Positions 1 to 6,619 of a stretch of DNA of 6,619 nucleotides are shown piece by piece (the first letter of the stretch is position 1; every line of letters starts with the position of its first letter). The stretch comes from Treponema sp. (GTDB taxonomy: Bacteria; Spirochaetota; Spirochaetia; Treponematales; Breznakiellaceae), in the NCBI GenBank assembly GCA_009786715.1, contig WQRN01000071.1, forward strand, positions 1 through 6,619, written 5' to 3'. The position numbers and the translations under genes are program-made. The notes beneath the pieces were generated by a model. The model had not been told where the DNA came from and made no database searches. It was given only the letters and a program-made list of their open reading frames with translations.

Positions 1-1577
<1,577 letters not shown>

Positions 1578-1600
1578 CTATTTTTATGGAATTTTAGATT

Positions 1601-1632
1601 ATGTGGGAATTTTAACACGGTAATGTGGATAA
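1601..1632. repeat. Short direct repeat flanking the nifJ -10 element
   Basis: ATGTGG occurs at 1601-1606 and again at 1623-1628, exactly 22 bases apart (about two helical turns). Each copy is followed by an A/T-rich GAAT or ATAAT tail. One copy sits just downstream of the candidate -10 and the other lies in the spacer next to the -35. Such placement is typical of a tandem operator, but no known regulator is recognised. Confidence 0.3.
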
Positions 1633-1637
1633 TACAA
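1609..1637 (-). promoter_or_regulatory. Candidate sigma70-type promoter for the pyruvate:ferredoxin oxidoreductase gene
   Basis: Read on the minus strand, TTGTAT (1637-1632) lies 17 bases from TAAAAT (1614-1609). The -10 matches the consensus at five of six positions and the -35 keeps TTG. Transcription would start near 1602, giving a leader of about 35 bases before ATG 1568. This would let nifJ be transcribed separately from the receiver gene upstream. It is a pattern match only. Confidence 0.45.
1624..1632 (-). promoter_or_regulatory. Perfect DnaA-box 9-mer in the nifJ promoter
   Basis: The minus strand reads TTATCCACA, identical to the classic E. coli DnaA box. It lies inside the candidate promoter spacer and touches the -35 element. 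There is no cluster of further boxes, no AT-rich unwinding region and no dnaA or dnaN gene nearby, so it does not mark a replication origin here. It may be a DnaA-responsive control site or a chance match. Confidence 0.3.
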
Positions 1638-1660
1638 GGGTAAAAAAAGGTGATATTCGG

Positions 1661-2056
1661 CTATACAGCCAATTTTTCTGTCTGGCTTTCCAGTATTTTT
1701 TCGATTCTGGCGAGTAAATCCGCGGCTTCATACGGTTTTGTAATAAGATCCGCCGCTCCAATCCTGGAAGCGTAGAGTTTTTCTCTAACGCCGTCTAAAG
1801 ATGTTAAAAAAGCTATCGGGACACTCCGCAGAAGACTTATACCCTTTATTTTATTATAGGTTTCCCAGCCATCCATTTCAGGCATCAATATATCCAGCAG
1901 AATTACCTGAGGGATAAGCCCTTTAGACAAAAGGGTCAGCGCTTCTATTCCGGACTTTGCGGTAGTAACTTCGTATTTTTCTTTTAGGATACCCTCTGCA
2001 ATAACAAGATGGACTTCACTGTCATCTACTAAAAGAACCTTTTTTGTACCATCCAT
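1661..2056 (-). CDS. Stand-alone response-regulator receiver domain protein (CheY-like)
   Basis: A cytoplasmic phospho-acceptor protein consisting of a single receiver domain and no output domain. From ATG 2056 it has 131 residues. The acidic pair is Asp11-Asp12 in VLLVDDSE, the phosphorylated Asp is Asp55 in ILLDILMPEMDGW, the switch Thr is Thr85 in AFLTS, and the conserved Lys is Lys107 in ITKPY; all are intact. An upstream in-frame ATG at 2077 would add MGGGRLG, but those codons are the GGGAGGAGGGAG Shine-Dalgarno stretch placed 7 bases before ATG 2056, so the shorter start is preferred. It lies upstream of nifJ on the same strand with 92 bases between them, and divergently from the FKBP genes. 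No kinase is adjacent. Partners could be a chemotaxis-like or hybrid kinase elsewhere, and the process it controls is unknown. The wording DILMPEMDGW resembles multi-sensor and hybrid-kinase receivers rather than classic CheY. Confidence 0.9.
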   Translation of the reverse strand: MDGTKKVLLVDDSEVHLVIAEGILKEKYEVTTAKSGIEALTLLSKGLIPQVILLDILMPEMDGWETYNKIKGISLLRSVPIAFLTSLDGVREKLYASRIGAADLITKPYEAADLLARIEKILESQTEKLAV

Positions 2057-2063
2057 ACCGAGT

Positions 2064-2075
2064 CTCCCTCCTCCC
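2064..2075 (-). promoter_or_regulatory. Strong purine-rich ribosome binding site that decides the receiver start
   Basis: On the minus strand GGGAGGAGGGAG ends 7 bases before ATG 2056. That is ideal spacing, whereas the in-frame ATG at 2077 has only a weak AAGG well upstream. Translating the site itself would give the unlikely leader MGGGRLG. Confidence 0.75.
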
Positions 2076-2122
2076 ATCGCAACGCCTTAAAGCTTAGACT
2101 CTACAGGCTCGCTGAGGGTACC

Positions 2123-2138
2123 TGCCGGCAAGCCGGCA
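2123..2138. repeat. GC-rich perfect inverted repeat in the divergent intergenic region
   Basis: TGCCGGC (2123-2129), AA, then GCCGGCA (2132-2138) form a perfect 7-base dyad. Neither strand has a T-run after it, so it is not an intrinsic terminator. It occupies the -35 region of the candidate plus-strand promoter at 2148 and would lie in the 5' leader of the receiver transcript. An operator or a leader hairpin are both possible. Confidence 0.5.
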
Positions 2139-2147
2139 ACATCTGCT

Positions 2148-2153
2148 TATAAT
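2148..2153 (+). promoter_or_regulatory. Candidate -10 element for the FKBP gene pair
   Basis: TATAAT is a perfect -10 hexamer 73 bases before ATG 2226. At 16-18 bases upstream lies the GC-rich dyad and no TTGACA-like box, so the promoter would need an activator or would be weak. Transcription would begin near 2160. Confidence 0.35.
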
Positions 2154-2179
2154 ATAGCATAGCTATATCAAAAAGGCAA
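2151..2179 (-). promoter_or_regulatory. Candidate divergent promoter for the receiver gene
   Basis: On the minus strand, TTGCCT (2179-2174) lies 17 bases from TATATT (2156-2151). The -10 matches five of six positions and the -35 four of six. Its -10 overlaps the plus-strand TATAAT at 2148-2153, so the two promoters would compete for polymerase. The leader to ATG 2056 would be about 88 bases. Confidence 0.35.
2152..2168. repeat. AT-rich perfect inverted repeat overlapping the divergent promoters
   Basis: ATATAGC (2152-2158), ATA, GCTATAT (2162-2168) form a perfect 7-base dyad of 17 bases total, a typical operator size. It overlaps the -10 of both candidate promoters and the spacer of the minus-strand one. 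No known regulator motif is recognised. Confidence 0.4.
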
Positions 2180-2225
2180 AGGTTATTTACGCACACTATC
2201 CATAAACGCCGAAAGGAAGTATTAT

Positions 2226-2948
2226 ATGAGGATGAAATATCAAAATTTACCAGTATTAACCGCAGCGGTTATAGCCGTAACGACTTCGATCGTATTGCTC
2301 TTTGCAGGCTGTGACGGCAGTTCCGGATCTTCTAATGGAGGAGTGAATTTCGGCAAAGATGCGTCCTACGCTCTGGGATTAAATATCGGAACTGGATTAA
2401 AAGACGGATTGGCTGCCGACGGCGTATCGCCTAATATTAATGAATTATTAAAGGGTATGAAGGACGGCCTTACCGGCAAGAACCCTCGTTTTGATTTAAT
2501 GGAAGCCAGAAATATTATCGAATCCACTTTTGACGCTGTGATGGAAGAAAAAGGCGCGAAAGTCAGGGAAGAAGGAAACACATTCCTCGCGGAAAACGCC
2601 GGTAAACCCGGCATTTCAATTACGCCCAGCGGATTGCAGTATGAAGTATTATCAGAAGGGACAGGAGCCAAGCCATCAGCCGAGAATGTAGTAAAAGTGC
2701 ATTATGAAGGCAGATTGATCGACGGCACGCTTTTTGATAATTCATATGAATATCAGGAGCCTGTAGTGTTTCCGCTTAACGGCGTTATCCCGGGATGGAC
2801 AGAAGGTTTGCAGTTAATGCCGGTTGGCAGTAAATATAAATTTTATATTCCTTCAGAATTAGGTTACGGAGCATACGGCGCGGGAGCTTCAATACCTCCG
2901 AATGCTGTATTGATTTTTACAGTTGAACTGCTTGAGATAGTAGAATAA
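2226..2948 (+). CDS. FKBP-type peptidyl-prolyl cis-trans isomerase, predicted lipoprotein (Mip/FkpA-like)
   Basis: Predicted envelope protein-folding enzyme that isomerises Xaa-Pro bonds. The 240 residues start with a hydrophobic signal peptide ending LLFAGC, so Cys29 is the likely lipidated residue; Phe at -3 departs from the strict E. coli lipobox but is tolerated in spirochaetes. A Ser/Gly-rich linker (30-40) follows, then an Fkp_N-like helical dimerisation region (about 44-125, beginning DASYALGLNIG). The FKBP catalytic domain (about 133-239) keeps the pocket residues matching human FKBP12: Tyr160, Phe170-Asp171, Val187-Ile188, Trp191, Tyr214, the IPP at 223-225 and Phe231. AAGGAAG lies 6 bases before ATG 2226; an internal ATG two codons later is possible. 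A second FKBP gene follows 20 bases downstream and is probably co-transcribed. Catalytic activity is inferred from residue conservation, and outer- versus inner-membrane placement cannot be decided. Confidence 0.93.
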   Translation: MRMKYQNLPVLTAAVIAVTTSIVLLFAGCDGSSGSSNGGVNFGKDASYALGLNIGTGLKDGLAADGVSPNINELLKGMKDGLTGKNPRFDLMEARNIIESTFDAVMEEKGAKVREEGNTFLAENAGKPGISITPSGLQYEVLSEGTGAKPSAENVVKVHYEGRLIDGTLFDNSYEYQEPVVFPLNGVIPGWTEGLQLMPVGSKYKFYIPSELGYGAYGAGASIPPNAVLIFTVELLEIVE

Positions 2949-2958
2949 TTAATATTTT

Positions 2959-2962
2959 GGAG
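2959..2962 (+). promoter_or_regulatory. Ribosome binding site that decides the start of the second FKBP gene
   Basis: GGAG lies 6 bases before ATG 2969. The longer reading from TTG 2957 would place the start codon over this site and add only MEKK. The ATG is therefore the better start. Confidence 0.75.
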
Positions 2963-2968
2963 AAGAAG

Positions 2969-3664
2969 ATGAAAAAGGCGGTAATATTTTTATGTTTGTT
3001 TTTGACGGTTCTTGCGCTGCACGCAAAGGCAATTCAAGAAGATTACAGAAACGCTGAAGATCAGGCTCGCGTAAGTTACGCGTTCGGCATGGCAATCGGC
3101 ATGAATTTCGACATGGGATCGATGGGTATCAACTTTGATTACTCGGCTTTTTCCGACGGATTGAAAGCGGTAGTTGAAGGCAAGGAGACCATGTTCAGCG
3201 AAGAAGAGGCAAAAGAAATAATTCAAGCCGCTCTTCAGCAGGCATTTGAAAAAGAAGCGGCAGCGAATCAAAAAGCGGAAGAAGAATTTTTAGTGACAAA
3301 CAGCCGGAGATCCAACATAAAAGTTACATCCAGCGGTCTTCAATATGAAGTTATAGAAGAAAAATTCGGAGACAAACCAACTATTAGTTCCGTTGTAAGA
3401 GTAAACTATACGGGAACTTTTATAGACAACAAACCTTTCGACAGCTCAAACGAAGAAGGCGGCGCGTATATTCCGCTGGAAATGGTAATCCCCGGCTGGA
3501 CAGAAGGTTTAATGCTGATGAGCCCGGGCAGCATATACCGGTTCTTCATACCTTCGAACCTTGCCTACGGCAAAGACGGCATTCAGGGAATTATTCCGCC
3601 CTACTCTACTTTGATTTTCTCCGTTGAGTTACTCGAAATTATTAATGAAGAAGCGGAAGAATAA
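2969..3664 (+). CDS. FKBP-type peptidyl-prolyl cis-trans isomerase with Sec signal peptide
   Basis: Second, paralogous prolyl isomerase, predicted to act as a soluble periplasmic protein. From ATG 2969 it has 231 residues. MKKAVIFLCLFLTVLALHAKA is a short signal peptide with a probable signal peptidase I cut after Ala19 or Ala21. Cys9 lies within the hydrophobic core, not in a lipobox. An Fkp_N-like region (about 30-108, with VSYAFGMAIGMNF) leads through an acidic and alanine-rich helix into an FKBP domain (about 118-225). Pocket residues are conserved: Tyr147, Phe157-Asp158, Val173-Ile174, Trp177, Tyr200, IIPP at 208-211 and Phe217. The end is acidic (NEEAEE). It shares SSGLQYEV, VIPGWTEGL and LIFSVELLEI-type blocks with the gene before it, which points to tandem duplication followed by divergence. 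Its stop lies one base from the phoR stop on the other strand. Confidence 0.92.
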   Translation: MKKAVIFLCLFLTVLALHAKAIQEDYRNAEDQARVSYAFGMAIGMNFDMGSMGINFDYSAFSDGLKAVVEGKETMFSEEEAKEIIQAALQQAFEKEAAANQKAEEEFLVTNSRRSNIKVTSSGLQYEVIEEKFGDKPTISSVVRVNYTGTFIDNKPFDSSNEEGGAYIPLEMVIPGWTEGLMLMSPGSIYRFFIPSNLAYGKDGIQGIIPPYSTLIFSVELLEIINEEAEE

Positions 3665-3665
3665 A

Positions 3666-5459
3666 TTACACAGGTATCTTTATTCTGAATATTGATCCTT
3701 CACCGGCGCGGCTCTCTGCTTCAACATTTCCTTTATGAAGCAGGGCAATGTGCCGGACTATACTCAATCCAAGACCTGTGCCTCCGGCCTCTTTGCTCCG
3801 CGCTTTGTCCACGCGGTAAAATCTTTCAAAAATACGTTCAATGTGCTCGGATGGTATACCTATCCCTTTATCGCGCACTTCAAATACCAGCGTTTCATTT
3901 TCTATTGCCGCCTTTACCCAAAGTTTGGACTTAACAGGCGAATATTTAATTCCATTATCTATCAAATTGATCAATGCCTGAATAATAAATGAACCGTGCA
4001 GTTTTGCTTTTAAATCGTTCTGACAGTCTAAAATAATGCTTATCTGTTTTTTCTTTGCCTGATGTTCAACCGAAGAGACGGCTTCTTCTGTAAGCGGTAA
4101 AATATATTGCTCTTCCATATCGAATGTTTTACTGTCATCGTTTTCCAAACTTGCAAGAATTAAAAGATCGTTTGTCAGATTTTCCATGATGCAGGCATTT
4201 TTATTAATAATATCGAAAAAATGAGCGTGCTCGCTGAACTTATCTTTTTTTTCAGAGACAGAGTCTAACAGCGTTTCCGAAAAACCTTTAATAACCTGGA
4301 TTGGAGTGCGAAGTTCATGAGACACATTCGCGACAAAATCCTTGCGTACCCTTTCAAGTTTTACAAGACGCGTAATATCCTGCAGCACAAGGACAGCGCC
4401 GGCCGCGCCGCCTCCCGTCAGCGGAGAAGCGTAAACCATTAATATTTGTCCGGTTGTGCCCGTGTGAAATGTTAGTTCAGTTTCAAAAGGCTTCCCAGAG
4501 TTAATTGCCTTTCTTGCAATCTCAATAAGCTCTGTTGAACGGGTTGCTTCAAGTAAAGTCATCGCGTTTCCGGAAGATGCGGTTTTAATATCGCAATTTC
4601 CCAGGTTAAAAAGCTCTCTTGCTTTGGGATTCACAAGATGGAGTTTTAAAGAGCTATCCATGGCAAAAACCGCTTCCGCCATTCCGTTAAGGATCGCTTC
4701 AAGGCGGCTGCCTTCGGACTTGGCGTTTTCAAAACGGATATTAAGCTCTTCTGTCATTGCGCGCATCGCTCTTTCAAGACTTAAAAACTCAGGCGCGACC
4801 GGTTCTTCGGCTTCAGGACCTGATAGAAGAGGCGTGCCAACCTGCGCGATACTTACAAGCCTTTCAAGCGAAGCCGACAGAGAGCGCGAATACATGAAAA
4901 CCGCCCAAAACGCGACAGCAATAAATAGAGAAATAAATATTATAAATGGAACGATAATGGAAGATACGCGCATTCCAAAACCTGGAATCGAAAATGAAAG
5001 CCTGAATACGCCGATTACATTATTGTTATCAAAAACAGGAATCGCGTGATATATACGCCTCATCCCCGTACTGATTGAATCACGCCTTGAACTTGCTTCT
5101 CTTCCTTCAAGCGCGGCGGCTACCTCTTTTCGATCGATATGATTTACAAGCTCTTCCGTTACATGAGAATCCCACAAAACATAACCGGATTTGTTTATCA
5201 AAGTAAGGCGATGAGCATCGTCAATATCGATTGGAAAAGAAATTTGCGCGGAATGATCTCCTTCGTGCGATAAAAATACTTCGTTAATATATTCGCCGCC
5301 GATTGCCGTCAATAATGATCTTGCCGTATTTTCAAGGCTTGTCATGTTTATTTCGTAGTAGAGGGAATCCATAAATATCATAACTGATACAACAAACGCG
5401 GTTGAGAAACCAAGGACAGCAAGACCCAGTGTGAGTAAACTATTTTTAAAAATTGTCAT
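3666..5459 (-). CDS. phoR: Phosphate-regulon-type sensor histidine kinase PhoR
   Basis: Inner-membrane kinase expected to phosphorylate, and probably dephosphorylate, the PhoB-like regulator upstream. In its 597 residues: TM1 (about 8-30); an extracytoplasmic domain (about 31-165) with LTLINKSGYVLWDSH and IYHAIPVFDNNNVIGVFRLS, resembling the Cache/PAS-like sensor of Gram-positive-type PhoR proteins; TM2 (about 167-190); a degenerate HAMP-like linker (191-250); a PAS domain (about 253-365); then HisKA with His381 in FVANVSHELRTP. The ATPase domain carries the N box NLIDNGIKYSP (498-508), G1 DKGIGIP (530-536), F box FERFYR and G2 GGTGLGLS (559-566). All catalytic motifs are intact. The E-x-x-T after His381 fits a kinase that also has phosphatase activity. 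AAAGGAG lies 8 bases before ATG 5459 and overlaps the phoB stop, so the genes are co-transcribed. The PhoR assignment rests on the phoU-phoB context. E. coli PhoR lacks such a large external domain. Confidence 0.92.
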   Translation of the reverse strand: MTIFKNSLLTLGLAVLGFSTAFVVSVMIFMDSLYYEINMTSLENTARSLLTAIGGEYINEVFLSHEGDHSAQISFPIDIDDAHRLTLINKSGYVLWDSHVTEELVNHIDRKEVAAALEGREASSRRDSISTGMRRIYHAIPVFDNNNVIGVFRLSFSIPGFGMRVSSIIVPFIIFISLFIAVAFWAVFMYSRSLSASLERLVSIAQVGTPLLSGPEAEEPVAPEFLSLERAMRAMTEELNIRFENAKSEGSRLEAILNGMAEAVFAMDSSLKLHLVNPKARELFNLGNCDIKTASSGNAMTLLEATRSTELIEIARKAINSGKPFETELTFHTGTTGQILMVYASPLTGGGAAGAVLVLQDITRLVKLERVRKDFVANVSHELRTPIQVIKGFSETLLDSVSEKKDKFSEHAHFFDIINKNACIMENLTNDLLILASLENDDSKTFDMEEQYILPLTEEAVSSVEHQAKKKQISIILDCQNDLKAKLHGSFIIQALINLIDNGIKYSPVKSKLWVKAAIENETLVFEVRDKGIGIPSEHIERIFERFYRVDKARSKEAGGTGLGLSIVRHIALLHKGNVEAESRAGEGSIFRIKIPV

Positions 5460-5472
5460 AATATTAGCTCCT

Positions 5473-6201
5473 TTACAATTTTGGGGTCTGTCCGCTGAAA
5501 ACCCTGAAGCGGTAGCCTACGCCGCGGATGGTCTCAATCATATCGCCGGCTTTTCCCAGTTTTTTTCGTAAGCCCAGGATTTGCACGTCTACAGAACGAT
5601 CCGTTACAGGATAATCAGGACCATGGATCGCGGCGATTATTTGGTTGCGGGAAAAAACGATTTCGGGGTTTGAAAGAAAATGTTTTAACAATGCGAATTC
5701 AGTGGCGAAAAGATCGAGTTGAGTATCACCGTAAAAAGCGGCATGACGAGCCGCGTCAAGTTTTAATTCCCCCTGCTGCCAGACGGTAACGGAAGTGTCC
5801 GTGTCCGATGCTTTAGCTTCGTATTCTTCCTGACGGCGTAACGCAACGCGGATTCTGGCGATTAAAACTTTAGGGCTGTATGGTTTAACTACATAATCAT
5901 CCGCGCCAAGTTCAAGTCCTGTGATGATGTCGGATTCTTCGCCTTTAGCGGTTGTCATAATCACGGGAATATTTTTGCATTGATCCATTTCTTTTATTTT
6001 TTTAAGGACTTTTAAGCCGTCCATTTCGGGAAGCATTATATCAAGCAGAATGCAATTAACTTTTTTTGTTGTTAATAATTTCAATCCGTCTTCGCCTGTC
6101 TGCGATTGAAGCAAAGCCCATCCCTCTCGTGCCAATGAATGAGAAAGTAATTCCTGAATTTCAGGATCATCTTCGATAATCAAAATAACCGCTTTACTCA
6201 T
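5473..6201 (-). CDS. phoB: PhoB-like OmpR-family response regulator
   Basis: Predicted transcriptional regulator of phosphate-starvation genes, activated by phosphorylation from PhoR. The 242 residues comprise a receiver (about 4-120) and an OmpR/PhoB winged-helix domain (about 138-236). Receiver residues: Glu10-Asp11-Asp12 acidic cluster, phospho-acceptor Asp54 in ILLDIMLPEMDG, Thr84 in VIMTTAKGEESD and Lys106 in YVVKPYSPK. The GADDYVVKPYSPK block is very PhoB-like. The DNA-binding half shows LDLFATEFALLKHFLSNPEIVFSRN, interrupted by no gaps, and ends with the recognition helix and wing VTDRSVDVQILGLRKKLG and IETIRGVGYRF. The start ATG 6201 overlaps the end of phoU by 8 bases and has GAGGAG 4 bases upstream, indicating translational coupling. 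phoR follows after 13 bases. Length and motifs are normal for the family. A different OmpR-family role is possible, but the phoU neighbour makes PhoB the best call. Confidence 0.93.
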   Translation of the reverse strand: MSKAVILIIEDDPEIQELLSHSLAREGWALLQSQTGEDGLKLLTTKKVNCILLDIMLPEMDGLKVLKKIKEMDQCKNIPVIMTTAKGEESDIITGLELGADDYVVKPYSPKVLIARIRVALRRQEEYEAKASDTDTSVTVWQQGELKLDAARHAAFYGDTQLDLFATEFALLKHFLSNPEIVFSRNQIIAAIHGPDYPVTDRSVDVQILGLRKKLGKAGDMIETIRGVGYRFRVFSGQTPKL

Positions 6202-6619
6202 TCAGCTCCTCGTGTATGCCTTCGATCATATAGATAACAGCTTCGCAAATGTTTGTAATATGATCTCCAAGGCGTTCAAGCTGGTTTGATGTGTTAAGGA
6301 TTTGAAGAGCGCTTTTTACAAGATCGGGGTTTTTCTTCATAACTTTTAAAATGTTTTCTGTTAACGCCTTGTGTTCAGCGTTAATTTGAATGTCCAACGC
6401 CGCGGCTTCCCGCGCCGCCTGTGAATCCTGCGCCATAAAAGCGGAAATCGCGGCGCGGATCATCACCTGCCCCGTAACCGCCATTTTTTCTAAATGTTCC
6501 TGCGCGCTGAAAGGAGAGTCTTTACCCTTTGAAAGTTTCCTCGCGGCGCGCGCCAAATGTACGGCATGATCGCCTATCCTTTCGATATTGCTTGTAAGTT
6601 TAAAGATCGTTACAATCTC
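6194..6619 (-). CDS. phoU: Phosphate-signalling protein PhoU, C-terminal part, 5' end outside the window
   Basis: Cytoplasmic helical protein that links the Pst phosphate transporter to PhoR and restrains the phosphate response when phosphate is plentiful. Here 141 codons plus stop are visible; the frame remains open to the right edge, starting EIVTIFKLTSNIERIGDHAV. Full-length PhoU is usually 215-240 residues, so roughly 80-100 are missing. The two family signature repeats are present: NIERIGDHAVHLAR near the start and QLERLGDHITNICEAVIYMIEG near the end, each on a three-helix bundle that binds a metal cluster in solved structures. A TTG at 6556 could be misread as a start, but the in-frame sequence before it encodes the first signature, so it is internal. 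The stop overlaps the phoB start by 8 bases. pst transporter genes would be expected just upstream, beyond the window. Confidence 0.94.
   Translation of the reverse strand, partial: EIVTIFKLTSNIERIGDHAVHLARAARKLSKGKDSPFSAQEHLEKMAVTGQVMIRAAISAFMAQDSQAAREAAALDIQINAEHKALTENILKVMKKNPDLVKSALQILNTSNQLERLGDHITNICEAVIYMIEGIHEELNE

Noticed and set aside
1600..1640. Replication origin suggested by the DnaA box.
   Set aside because: Only one perfect box, no AT-rich unwinding element and no dnaA/dnaN/gyrB neighbourhood.
1641..1672. Possible intrinsic terminator after the receiver gene: GGCT/AGCC hairpin at 1659-1670 with a T7 run (minus strand) at 1648-1642.
   Set aside because: The stem is only 4 bases (6 with a G-U pair), overlaps the stop codon and lies about 8 bases from the T-run, so it is too weak and badly spaced to call.
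2123..2138. Intrinsic terminator at the GC-rich dyad.
   Set aside because: No T-run follows on either strand and the gene starts on both sides diverge, so there is no transcript to end there.
2366..2671. Open frame of 101 codons antisense to the first FKBP gene.
   Set aside because: Shadow of the conserved FKBP coding frame; no recognisable domain or ribosome site.
2990..3271. Open frame of 93 codons antisense to the second FKBP gene.
   Set aside because: Shadow frame rich in Phe, Cys and Arg with no domain signature; the plus strand has the conserved protein.
3692..3992. Two overlapping plus-strand open frames of 80 and 85 codons after the FKBP pair.
   Set aside because: Both lie opposite the ATPase domain of phoR, which is conserved there; no ribosome site or domain is seen.
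4624..5049. Open frame of 141 codons antisense to phoR.
   Set aside because: Lies opposite the PAS and linker part of phoR, has low-complexity Ser/Arg/Ile composition and no family motif.

Overview
The window looks like part of an anaerobic bacterial chromosome with a two-membrane envelope. A spirochaete of the Treponema group is my best guess. This is inferred from a fermentative pyruvate:ferredoxin oxidoreductase, an exported FKBP pair with an Fkp_N/Mip-like layout, a relaxed lipobox (F-A-G-C) and moderate base composition. No rRNA, tRNA, mobile element, CRISPR array or obvious foreign DNA is visible, and no stretch longer than about 150 bases lacks a gene.

Layout, left to right. (1) Bases 1-1568, minus strand: the N-terminal 522 codons of a pyruvate:ferredoxin oxidoreductase (nifJ/por type), running off the left edge. 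It is preceded by a short promoter region (1569-1660) holding a good sigma70-like promoter, a perfect DnaA-box 9-mer and a 22-base-spaced direct repeat. (2) Bases 1661-2056, minus strand: a stand-alone CheY-like receiver. (3) Bases 2057-2225: a compact divergent regulatory region with two dyads and two overlapping candidate promoters. (4) Bases 2226-3664, plus strand: two tandem exported FKBP-type prolyl isomerases, the first a lipoprotein and the second with an ordinary Sec signal. (5) Bases 3666-6619, minus strand: a phosphate-control cassette transcribed phoU (5' end outside the window), phoB, phoR. The three genes are tightly coupled, with an 8-base overlap between phoU and phoB and 13 bases between phoB and phoR.

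How it works together. PhoR is a two-TM sensor kinase with an extracytoplasmic sensing domain and a cytoplasmic PAS domain. It should phosphorylate PhoB, and PhoU should relay the state of the Pst phosphate transporter, whose genes probably lie just beyond the right edge. The FKBP pair is likely a periplasmic folding module, with one copy membrane-anchored and one soluble. The lone receiver has no output domain and no adjacent kinase, so its pathway cannot be told from this window.

I found no convincing new multi-gene system. The points most worth checking are the regulatory architecture at 2120-2180 and 1600-1640, the orphan receiver upstream of the oxidoreductase, the tandem FKBP pair with different anchoring, and the one-base gap between the convergent FKBP and phoR stop codons.
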